Source: an uncultured Nitrososphaera sp. (GTDB lineage: Archaea > Thermoproteota > Nitrososphaeria > Nitrososphaerales > Nitrososphaeraceae). From it: DNA of 6,687 bases. Where the stretch lies: assembly GCF_946478925.1 (NCBI RefSeq), contig NZ_CAMLDP010000087.1, forward strand, positions 1 to 6,687, written 5' to 3'. Positions 1 to 4,417 of this stretch are shown here, one piece after another. The position numbers and the translations under genes were made by a program. The notes beneath the pieces are model-generated. The model did not search any database, was not told the DNA's origin, and was given only the letters and a program-made list of their open reading frames with translations. The number at the start of each line of letters is the position of its first letter. Position 1 is the stretch's first letter.

Positions 1-53
1 AGGATGCCAGCCTTGGGCGCTGGAGGTCGCTGGTTCGAATCCGGCCGACCCCA
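1..53 (+). tRNA. tRNA-Pro (TGG anticodon), 5' end cut by window edge
   Basis: Only the 3' two thirds of the tRNA is in the window. The anticodon stem is 7-11 (CCAGC) with 19-23 (GCTGG), all five pairs matching. The loop 12-18 is CTTGGGC, so the anticodon at 14-16 is TGG (proline) followed by G37, as expected for tRNA-Pro. A five-base variable loop is at 24-28. The T stem is 29-33 with 41-45 around the loop TTCGAAT. The 3' acceptor strand is 46-52 (CGACCCC) with discriminator A53. CCA is not encoded. The 5' acceptor strand and most of the D arm lie outside the window. T-rich sequence at 58-70 could end transcription. Confidence 0.93.
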
Positions 54-284
54 TCATCTTTCTTGTTGTTAAAGGTAACTGGATAACCATCGAATATGCA
101 AGATATTTTCTATCTTGACCGTTGATCGATTGATTCGCTCGCATACAAAATATTTGATTATAAAACATAACAATCTAATGCATTTACAAAATCTTGCGTT
201 CTAATACTATTTTGAATAGAAATATGAGTAGTTATGTGCACAATACTTAATAGAAAATCTCACGAGCTGCTCTAGAGGCAAAAC
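54..284. other. AT-rich intergenic spacer with a perfect inverted repeat
   Basis: No coding region could be supported on either strand between the tRNA and the HdeD-type gene. The stretch is clearly more AT-rich than its surroundings. It holds a perfect 7-bp inverted repeat, CAAGATA (99-105) and TATCTTG (111-117), with a 5-base loop. This could be a hairpin downstream of the tRNA or a protein site. A short GTGCAC palindrome lies near 236-241. A TATA-like stretch (ATACTTAATA, about 243-252) is placed to drive the gene starting at 285. Confidence 0.5.
275..278 (+). promoter_or_regulatory. Shine-Dalgarno-like GAGG that fixes the start at 285
   Basis: GAGG sits six bases ahead of the ATG at 285. 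This supports that codon over the in-frame ATG at 312 as the original start of the HdeD-type gene. Most other genes in the window show no such site. Confidence 0.45.
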
Positions 285-907
285 ATGCGCCGGAGCCAAG
301 ACAGCGTCAAAATGCCAAATTCTGTCCGTGCCATAGAAATCGCCCTGGGCGTAATCACCTTGGTGCTTGCAGGGCTCGTACTGGCGGCGCCTGCGTTTGC
401 AGCCGTACTTGTGATCTTCTTCTTTCCATAGCGCTGATGTTTGCAGGAATTGAAGGAATCCTAGTCGGGGCAGGGGGAAGAGGGCTTTCAGGAGGCCAGC
501 GTGCTTTTCGCCTGATTGCAGGAGTCATCGCAGTCGGGTTGTCGATAGCGGTACTTGCTTTTCCAGCCTTTGGATTGTTGAGTTCGGTCGTACTGCTTTC
601 CCTGGGGTTGCTTGTTCTGGGCGCTTCAGGAATTGCAAAAGGCGTGACCGATAGACGTATGCCATCCTGGGCAAGGGCCCTGTATGTCGGAGTGGGCGTG
701 CTGACTGTTGCTCTTTCCGTGGCGGTGATCACGCTTCCAATGTTTGGATTAACGGTCCTGTACTCTCTCATGGCTATCACCCTGATAATAAACGGGGCAG
801 CGTACATCTTGGCAGGCATAACAGGCATTGCGTACGTGCCTATGGGACAGCTGTTTGGCGCCGGGCATGGCAACAACAGGAAAACATGGGAATCCGATGC
901 CGCATGA
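285..907 (+). pseudogene. HdeD/DUF308-family membrane protein gene, split by a one-base frameshift
   Basis: Two overlapping pieces belong to one protein. Frame 1 runs from the ATG at 285 to a TAG at 429-431 and encodes one helix plus the start of a second (residues 1-47, ending in a Phe run). The rest continues in another frame from about 426 to the TGA at 905-907. One extra T in the TTT at 423-425 would join them into a 207-residue, six-helix protein. The joined protein is three repeats of two helices, each with a Pro turn: APAFA, FPAFG and LPMFG. The three prolines fall at residues 36, 94 and 152, exactly 58 apart, which shows the halves were one gene. DUF308/HdeD proteins are integral membrane proteins; E. 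coli HdeD is linked to acid resistance, but the archaeal role is unknown. A real mutation, a sequencing error or frameshifting in translation are all possible. Confidence 0.75.
437..907 (+). CDS. C-terminal two thirds of HdeD-type membrane protein (intact reading frame)
   Basis: This is the longest open part of the frameshifted locus: 156 residues from an ATG at 437. It holds the tail of repeat 1 and all of repeats 2 and 3, so four complete helices plus the end of another, then a short polar tail rich in Gly and Asn. Motifs FPAFG (residues 42-46) and LPMFG (100-104) mark the turns between paired helices. No ribosome-binding site or TATA-like box sits suitably ahead of 437. I therefore think this ATG is an internal Met of the full protein (residue 52) and not a true start. 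If the locus is expressed as two pieces, the pieces could still meet in the membrane, but that is speculation. Confidence 0.55.
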   Translation: MFAGIEGILVGAGGRGLSGGQRAFRLIAGVIAVGLSIAVLAFPAFGLLSSVVLLSLGLLVLGASGIAKGVTDRRMPSWARALYVGVGVLTVALSVAVITLPMFGLTVLYSLMAITLIINGAAYILAGITGIAYVPMGQLFGAGHGNNRKTWESDAA

Positions 908-994
908 CGCGATGCAGAGAAATGGGTAGCGCGCGGTCAAAATGCCAAGTGGCGACACGCTTTGCTGCCGCTGGTACAAGCTTTTTTTCTCTTG

Positions 995-1126
995 CTAGCC
1001 GGATTCAGAGTGCCCTTCGTGCACCTCTGGGCCATGCCCCCTTCTTGCCCTTGTGGCAAACAGCACCCCGACGAGGAACACAAAGATGCCTATGGTGATG
1101 GCGTACGTGCTCATTGCGTCAGCCAT
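995..1126 (-). CDS. 43-residue single-helix membrane protein with His-rich tail, downstream of amoA
   Basis: The reading frame starts at ATG 1126-1124 and stops at TAG 997-995. A short polar start (MADAMST) leads into one hydrophobic helix (about residues 8-25, YAITIGIFVFLVGVLFA). A basic stop-transfer motif RARR (26-29) follows, then a 14-residue tail with four His (31, 36, 39 and a mix of Glu/Gly/Ser around them; His at 31, 36 and 39 are certain). The positive-inside rule puts the tail in the cytoplasm. About 69% of third codon positions are G or C, like neighbouring genes. A TATA-like TTTATCT lies 25 nt upstream, the spacing seen for the other amo-block genes. It lies 118 bp beyond the amoA stop on the same strand. 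Extra small subunits (AmoY, AmoZ) have been proposed for archaeal AMO, but I cannot match this protein to either from memory. It could also be an unrelated small protein. Confidence 0.6.
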   Translation of the reverse strand: MADAMSTYAITIGIFVFLVGVLFATRARRGHGPEVHEGHSESG

Positions 1127-1150
1127 GCTGTTATGTCAGGCGAATGTCGA

Positions 1151-1157
1151 AGATAAA
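1151..1157 (-). promoter_or_regulatory. TATA-like box of the 43-residue protein gene
   Basis: The minus strand reads TTTATCT, with its near edge 25 nt from the ATG at 1126. The same TTTATC core lies 27 nt from the start of the PEF-anchored protein gene. Transcription would begin at or within a few bases of the start codon. Confidence 0.4.
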
Positions 1158-1212
1158 GTTGTCGATGGCTGCGAGTTTCAAGCGGCGGCATAGCGTCCGC
1201 TATTTTGCGATA

Positions 1213-1241
1213 AAATGAAAAAGAAAAGGAAAAAGGGGGAG
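1213..1241 (-). terminator. Pyrimidine-tract terminator of amoA
   Basis: Directly after the amoA stop the minus strand is nearly all pyrimidine: CCTCCCCC, then TTTTTCCTTTTCTTTTTCATTTT. Oligo-T tracts are the usual archaeal termination signal and need no hairpin. The same style of tract follows amoX and the PEF-anchored protein gene. Confidence 0.65.
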
Positions 1242-1243
1242 GT

Positions 1244-1894
1244 TTAGTCCCACTTGCTCCACGCGGCCATCCATCTGTATGTCCACGTGTTTAGTTTCGC
1301 ACCCAACGCAGTCATGGGCACCGTTAGCACTGCACCAGCTCCAGATCCTAGAGCGACAGGCGAGTTGTAGAACTTACCTACCTGAGGTTCTATCGGAGTC
1401 ATGTATGCTGGCAGCGTCGGTCTCGGATACTTGAAGGCTATCTCAAGTGGGTCTCTTATGAGCAACAAGTTCATCATGTTGAATAGTGGCATTGATAGGC
1501 CGACTAGCGTGCCGCCAATGATGATGACAGCGTGCTTGTTGCGTCTTGTAGCCCAGTACGTGAGGTCCAACAGCATTGCCGATGGGATCCACACTGGCAC
1601 CACGATGAAGTCGTATGGGTAGCCAAGTGCAAACCATGCACCCTTTGCGACCCATGTGTAGATGGTCATGATTGTGGCGTAGTATGTGGCCGTGCCCGGA
1701 ACGCCAGTGAACAACATGTAGTATACCGCACCCACAGCGAGCATCGTCGACTGTGATACGGAGAACACCACGAATGATGTCCACTGCCAGTCTGTGTAGA
1801 ATATGTAGTCTCCTGCGTTGATAGTTAGCAGCGTGCTGTTGACAGCAACCACCACTATGAACAGGTAGTGCGTTGTACGTCTAAGCCAGACCAT
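1244..1894 (-). CDS. amoA: Ammonia monooxygenase subunit A (AmoA), archaeal
   Basis: AmoA is the membrane subunit of the copper-dependent monooxygenase that oxidises ammonia to hydroxylamine, the first energy-yielding step of these archaea. The protein has 216 residues, the usual archaeal length, and is complete. It begins MVWLRRTTHYLF and ends MAAWSKWD. About six hydrophobic segments can be seen (roughly 7-25, 38-62, 68-91, 95-117, 121-146, 178-201). The DNA at the start codon and at about residues 204-210 matches the target sites of the widely used archaeal amoA primer pair, with one mismatch near the 5' end of the forward site. The start is fixed by this match and by a TATA-like box 23-32 nt upstream. 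An out-of-frame ATG ten bases upstream would probably lie ahead of the transcript start. amoX lies 154 bp upstream on the same strand; amoB and amoC are not in the window. Confidence 0.98.
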   Translation of the reverse strand: MVWLRRTTHYLFIVVVAVNSTLLTINAGDYIFYTDWQWTSFVVFSVSQSTMLAVGAVYYMLFTGVPGTATYYATIMTIYTWVAKGAWFALGYPYDFIVVPVWIPSAMLLDLTYWATRRNKHAVIIIGGTLVGLSMPLFNMMNLLLIRDPLEIAFKYPRPTLPAYMTPIEPQVGKFYNSPVALGSGAGAVLTVPMTALGAKLNTWTYRWMAAWSKWD

Positions 1895-1916
1895 TGGAAA
1901 CCATGACAGAATGCTT

Positions 1917-1926
1917 GTATTTAAGA
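1917..1926 (-). promoter_or_regulatory. TATA-like box of amoA
   Basis: The minus strand reads ATCTTAAATA about 23-32 nt before the amoA ATG. Archaeal transcripts start about 25 nt past the box, so the mRNA would be leaderless or nearly so. No Shine-Dalgarno sequence is present, in keeping with this. Confidence 0.55.
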
Positions 1927-1946
1927 TTTTGCATTACCAAAAATCT

Positions 1947-1963
1947 GGTGCGAAATCCGCACC
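1947..1963. promoter_or_regulatory. Perfect dyad upstream of the amoA promoter, candidate operator
   Basis: GGTGCG (1947-1952) and CGCACC (1958-1963) form a perfect 6-bp inverted repeat around a 5-base centre, about 20 bp upstream of the amoA TATA-like box. On the minus strand it contains GCGGATTTCG, which recurs upstream of amoX at 2432-2441. The position suits a regulator binding just ahead of the basal promoter. Binding is inferred only from symmetry, place and recurrence. Confidence 0.4.
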
Positions 1964-2019
1964 TACGCCTCAATTTGTAGAAAGCATGACCTGGGTAAAG
2001 CTTGCTGTACGTGGATAAT

Positions 2020-2055
2020 GAAAAAGAAAAAGAGAAAAAAGGCTTTTGTTAAGCC
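2020..2055 (-). terminator. Hairpin plus T-tract terminator of amoX
   Basis: On the minus strand GGCTT (2055-2051) and AAGCC (2045-2041) can pair around AACAA, with the amoX stop codon lying in the loop and first stem. A run of TTTTTTCTCTTTTTCTTTTT follows at once. This looks like a termination site between amoX and amoA, which supports separate transcripts. Confidence 0.6.
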
Positions 2056-2363
2056 CTTACCGTCTTCTCGCCCGTGATCTTCATGATGAAGAAGAATCCG
2101 AGGGACTCGATTACGGTCAGAACGGACAGCGCATATAGTCCGCTAGGCAACGGATATGCCCATGGGTAGACTGTGACGCCTACGTAAACACCGCCCGCAG
2201 TTGCAGCCCAGCACAGCGCAAAGCCCAGAATGTAAACTGCCTTCATGTTTTCGACTCTGCGGCCGATCATGCGTTCGATGTCGTCACGGCTCTCGCCGCC
2301 ACCGCCTCCACCGCTACCGCCCTTACGTCCACCACCACTTCCATATCCCTTTGGTAGAGTCAT
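2049..2363 (-). CDS. amoX: AmoX, small membrane subunit associated with archaeal ammonia monooxygenase
   Basis: AmoX is a small protein found beside amoA in ammonia-oxidising archaea and regarded as an extra subunit of their membrane AMO. It has 104 residues with two hydrophobic helices (about 42-64 and 74-94) joined by a turn rich in Tyr and Pro (VYPWAYPLP, 65-73). The segment ERMIGRRVENMKAVY (30-44) before helix 1 and the end GEKTVRA are typical of the family as I remember it. The N-terminus is odd: residues 6-23 are almost only Gly with a few Ser, Lys, Arg and Tyr, giving a flexible basic arm. A TATA-like box lies 25-36 nt upstream of the ATG at 2363, which supports this start, and a terminator follows directly. 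The identity is strong; the role of the Gly arm is unknown. Confidence 0.93.
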   Translation of the reverse strand: MTLPKGYGSGGGRKGGSGGGGGGESRDDIERMIGRRVENMKAVYILGFALCWAATAGGVYVGVTVYPWAYPLPSGLYALSVLTVIESLGFFFIMKITGEKTVRA

Positions 2364-2387
2364 TCTGCTATAGAAATAGGGTATGCC

Positions 2388-2399
2388 TTTTTAAATTTT
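2388..2399 (-). promoter_or_regulatory. TATA-like box of amoX
   Basis: The minus strand reads AAAATTTAAAAA, 25-36 nt before the amoX ATG. As for amoA, this predicts a transcript starting within a few bases of the start codon and gives amoX a promoter independent of the gene upstream. Confidence 0.55.
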
Positions 2400-2431
2400 G
2401 CTGTTCGCAAGTATGGCATAGGGCGGCCTGC

Positions 2432-2441
2432 GCGGATTTCG
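2432..2441 (+). promoter_or_regulatory. GCGGATTTCG element upstream of amoX, shared with amoA
   Basis: This 10-bp string reads on the plus strand here and on the minus strand inside the dyad ahead of amoA (1951-1960). Aligned over 17 bp, the two sites agree at 12 positions, although the amoX copy keeps only part of the symmetry. It lies about 33 bp upstream of the amoX TATA-like box. It may be a common regulatory site for the two amo genes. Confidence 0.35.
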
Positions 2442-2446
2442 TATGT

Positions 2447-2474
2447 AGAGAAAAAAGGAAAAAGAGGGGGAGAA
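2447..2474 (-). terminator. Pyrimidine-tract terminator of the PEF-anchored protein gene
   Basis: Just past the stop codon the minus strand reads CTCCCCCTCTTTTTCCTTTTTTCTCT. It is built like the tract after amoA (a C run, then T runs broken by single C). It would stop transcription before amoX. Confidence 0.6.
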
Positions 2475-2482
2475 ATGTTTGG

Positions 2483-3652
2483 CTAGAGAGCGTTTCTTCC
2501 GCCAAACATGCTTCCCAAGTTGATGCCCTTGAACCTCGTCACGGCTATGATGGCCGCTACTGCTATTGCAGCGATTATCATGGCACTTACCGGGAACTCG
2601 GGCACGACGACTACGCCAAAGTCAGCTTCTTCCGTGAACGCGCCTGTGGTGACTCCGCTTACTGAGTGGATGACCACGCTGATGTTAACCGGACCCGCAT
2701 TGCTCATCTTGACCGTCTGGGTTCCTGTCGAAGTTTGGCCGCTAAAGGCGTTCTTTTTGTCATAGATGATCGTTCCGTTCTTTTCTGTCACGGTAAAGTC
2801 GTAGCTGACATTCTGAAGCTTTTGCCCATTGTTGTCTGCAAAGCCGACGGTAAATGTCGTGGTGCCGTTTGGCTGGATTTCAGCCGGGTTCCAGCTCAGA
2901 GTCACGTCAAAGGTTCCTCTTTGTGTAGTCTGCTGAAGCGGAGGCTTTGGAATCTCTTCGACTGACTTTGGAACTGGCGGCTGGCCCATACCTGTGGCAA
3001 GCAATTCGAACTTGAACTGGATGGGTGCCTGACCTGATGCTACCTCGACAAATGTCTCTGCCTTGACTGGGTACGGGAACTCGTTTTCTATCCATATCTT
3101 GTTGTCTACTCCCTTGTGCCATCCTACCACGGTAGTGTCAAAGGTGCCTGCCGGCACAGTGACCTGCTGCTGCCCTTGCGGCCTGAGCTCTTCTCCGCCT
3201 ATTGCGGCGATCTTGCCCCATGAACCTGCTTTGAGCGAGAGAGGCTGGGATACTGGCGAGAATGCTTCGAGCCATTGGAGCGAGCGCTGGTAACCTCCTA
3301 TGAACGGTCTCAGGTCATCAGGTACTTGTGACCCGCCGCCGAGGGACGCAAGGTTATCGCCAAGCCTCAATGTCCCGTTGTAGACGTTGCCTTGGTATTC
3401 AACAAACGTCGGCGCTACCCACGCACCGCGATCGTCCTTTTGCTTGAAATAGATTGTGATGTCAAACGGTGCGTCATTGTTGGTGTCATACTCTTGTACC
3501 CTGTATTTTACATACATGTCCTGTTTGGCGCCTTCGCCTACGTACCAGAGGTCGTCGGCCGCGTAAGCGCTCTTGACGCTCATAACACTGGCCAGGACTC
3601 CGAAAACCAGTACAGCAGCTATCGCCGAGAAGGCGAAATACCTGGACTCCAT
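2483..3652 (-). CDS. Secreted PEF-CTERM-type surface protein with Ig-like region
   Basis: The 389-residue protein begins with a signal peptide (SRY, a hydrophobic core, then SAYA-A near residue 31). An extracellular region of unknown family follows to about 240; it includes the stretch VPAGTFDTTVVGW followed by IWIENEFPYPVK, which recalls DUF3108/LolA-like folds. Residues 246-345 look like an Ig-type beta sandwich (GTFDVTLSWNPAEIQPNG, NVSYDFTV), a form common in PEFG-CTERM proteins of ammonia-oxidising archaea. VPEFP (350-354), a helix (355-372) and RFK give a PEF-type C-terminal sorting signal, with Pro where Gly is usual. Five N-x-S/T sequons suggest N-glycosylation. It is not AmoB: the expected His copper ligands after the signal peptide are absent. 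I chose ATG 3652 and not 3754 because of the signal peptide and a TATA-like box just upstream. Its role beside amoX is unknown. Confidence 0.8.
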   Translation of the reverse strand: MESRYFAFSAIAAVLVFGVLASVMSVKSAYAADDLWYVGEGAKQDMYVKYRVQEYDTNNDAPFDITIYFKQKDDRGAWVAPTFVEYQGNVYNGTLRLGDNLASLGGGSQVPDDLRPFIGGYQRSLQWLEAFSPVSQPLSLKAGSWGKIAAIGGEELRPQGQQQVTVPAGTFDTTVVGWHKGVDNKIWIENEFPYPVKAETFVEVASGQAPIQFKFELLATGMGQPPVPKSVEEIPKPPLQQTTQRGTFDVTLSWNPAEIQPNGTTTFTVGFADNNGQKLQNVSYDFTVTEKNGTIIYDKKNAFSGQTSTGTQTVKMSNAGPVNISVVIHSVSGVTTGAFTEEADFGVVVVPEFPVSAMIIAAIAVAAIIAVTRFKGINLGSMFGGRNAL

Positions 3653-3678
3653 TACAAAGGAAGTAAAATTTGCAACCT

Positions 3679-3692
3679 GATAAATGTTTATT
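3679..3692 (-). promoter_or_regulatory. TATA-like box of the PEF-anchored protein gene
   Basis: The minus strand reads AATAAACATTTATC, ending 27 nt before the ATG at 3652. It would lie inside the coding region if the longer frame from 3754 were used, which argues against that start. Confidence 0.5.
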
Positions 3693-3707
3693 TTCCGTCT
3701 CCGGTCA

Positions 3708-3720
3708 GCCGCTTTGCGGC
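3708..3720. promoter_or_regulatory. Perfect dyad between two divergent promoters
   Basis: GCCGC (3708-3712) and GCGGC (3716-3720) are a perfect inverted repeat around TTT. The repeat lies between the TATA-like boxes of the PEF-anchored protein gene (3679-3692, minus) and the 53-residue gene (about 3721-3733, plus), so one bound protein could affect both. It is a G+C island in an otherwise AT-rich promoter region. Confidence 0.35.
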
Positions 3721-3733
3721 GATAAATAAATAA
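3721..3733 (+). promoter_or_regulatory. TATA-like box of the 53-residue protein gene
   Basis: GATAAATAAATAA lies 33-45 nt before the ATG at 3766. This predicts a leader of around ten bases. Confidence 0.4.
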
Positions 3734-3765
3734 GTGGATCACTTCAACCCACATGCAGCAACAAA

Positions 3766-3927
3766 ATGTGCAAATGCGCCAAGGTCACGTTCTATGAGGT
3801 AGAGTTCAAGCTTTCGGGGCTCAAGGTCATCCCGACGCACAAGAATTGTGGCGAGGGATTGAACGACGATCAATTCAACTCGTTCGAGAAAGAGCTCGTC
3901 AAGTACTGGGGCTTTGAGCAAAAATAG
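3766..3927 (+). CDS. 53-residue soluble protein with N-terminal CxC, unrecognised
   Basis: I do not recognise the family. The frame runs from ATG 3766 to TAG 3925-3927 and starts MCKCAKVTFYEVEF. It has three Cys (2, 4 and 28); the CxC near the start and HKNC (25-28) could together bind a metal or form a redox pair. The first half suggests beta strands (KVTFYEVEFKL, LKVIP) and the second half one amphipathic helix (about 34-48), ending YWGFEQK. Third codon positions are strongly G or C on this strand, so it is the coding strand and the overlapping minus-strand frame is a shadow. A TATA-like box lies upstream. The stop is the first of four TAG triplets in a row. It is divergent from the PEF-anchored protein gene. 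Confidence 0.65.
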   Translation: MCKCAKVTFYEVEFKLSGLKVIPTHKNCGEGLNDDQFNSFEKELVKYWGFEQK

Positions 3928-4052
3928 TAGTAGTAGCTTATATTTGAAGTTCTGTCACTGTTTAAATGCTCCAACGGCTGCCATTGGTTCATATACGCCA
4001 ACTTTATTAATGCCGGAGCAAATTCCGTCCTTGGTGGTTTAGATTGACCAAA

Positions 4053-4298
4053 ATGTACAGCGTAACCATTGAAACGACAGGTGTAGATGCAGCCGAAGCC
4101 AAGGACTGGGCAAACGAGCTCGCAAACGTGTACGCCGATATGGCAGTTTCGGACGTAAACGTCTCTGGCAACAAGATCTCATTCAAGGCTGGCATGACCG
4201 GCATGGATGACACCGAGCCGGACGACATCAAGATGAAGCTTGATGAATACGTCACGATGCATGAGGCATTCAGCGTCAAGAAAATAGACATCCGCTAG
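4053..4298 (+). CDS. 81-residue alpha/beta protein, unrecognised
   Basis: I do not recognise the family. It is a small acidic protein with no Cys. Predicted elements by eye are strand (MYSVTIETTG), helix (residues 11-31, AAEAKDWANELANVYADMA), strand pair (VSDVNVSGNKISFKA), helix (about 57-71, DDIKMKLDEYVTMHE) and strand (SVKKIDIR). That order is compatible with a ferredoxin-like or ACT-like fold. I used the ATG at 4053. A TTG in frame at 4044 is a real alternative because GGTGG at 4033-4037 stands six bases ahead of it, which would add the residues MTK. A TATA-like TTTATTAA lies near 4003-4010. A clear hairpin terminator follows, so it is probably a single-gene transcript. Confidence 0.75.
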   Translation: MYSVTIETTGVDAAEAKDWANELANVYADMAVSDVNVSGNKISFKAGMTGMDDTEPDDIKMKLDEYVTMHEAFSVKKIDIR

Positions 4299-4303
4299 GC
4301 CGT

Positions 4304-4325
4304 AGGCCATTTCCGGCCTTTTTTC
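4304..4325 (+). terminator. Hairpin plus T-run terminator of the 81-residue protein gene
   Basis: AGGCC (4304-4308) pairs with GGCCT (4315-4319) across a six-base loop, and the last stem base opens a run of six T followed by CTTGTTTT. It sits six bases after the stop codon. Confidence 0.75.
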
Positions 4326-4417
4326 TTGTTTTCATTCTCTATCGATACTTACAAATCATAACCGATTGTTACTAACGCAGAAATAGAAATTTTGTAAAGG
4401 TTGGGGGTAATCAACAC

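Noticed and set aside
1..168. Open minus-strand frame containing a GSAGFEPATSS string
   Set aside because: This string is the well-known false translation of the antisense strand of a tRNA T arm; the tRNA-Pro explains it.
355..876. 173-residue minus-strand frame opposite the HdeD-type gene
   Set aside because: It is rich in Pro, Thr and Arg and mirrors the hydrophobic codons of the real gene.
886..1156. Two overlapping plus-strand frames of 64 and 70 residues
   Set aside because: They are rich in Arg, Pro and Cys with no promoter, and lie opposite the better-supported 43-residue gene.
1881..1904. Seven-codon upstream frame (ATG at 1904) overlapping the amoA start
   Set aside because: The TATA-like box spacing puts the transcript start at or after this ATG, so it is probably not in the mRNA.
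2201..2665. 154-residue plus-strand frame across amoX and the next gene
   Set aside because: It is rich in Cys, His and Arg and spans two genes and their promoter on the other strand.
2483..3652. Reading this gene as amoB because it lies next to amoX and amoA
   Set aside because: The mature N-terminus is ADDLWYVGEG, without the His ligands expected of AmoB, and the C-terminus is a PEF-type sorting signal.
3653..3754. N-terminal extension of the PEF-anchored protein to ATG 3754
   Set aside because: The extra 34 residues are basic and precede a good signal peptide, and they would cover the TATA-like box.
3739..3921. Minus-strand frame of 60 residues opposite the 53-residue gene
   Set aside because: It needs a TTG start, and third-position G+C bias favours the plus strand.
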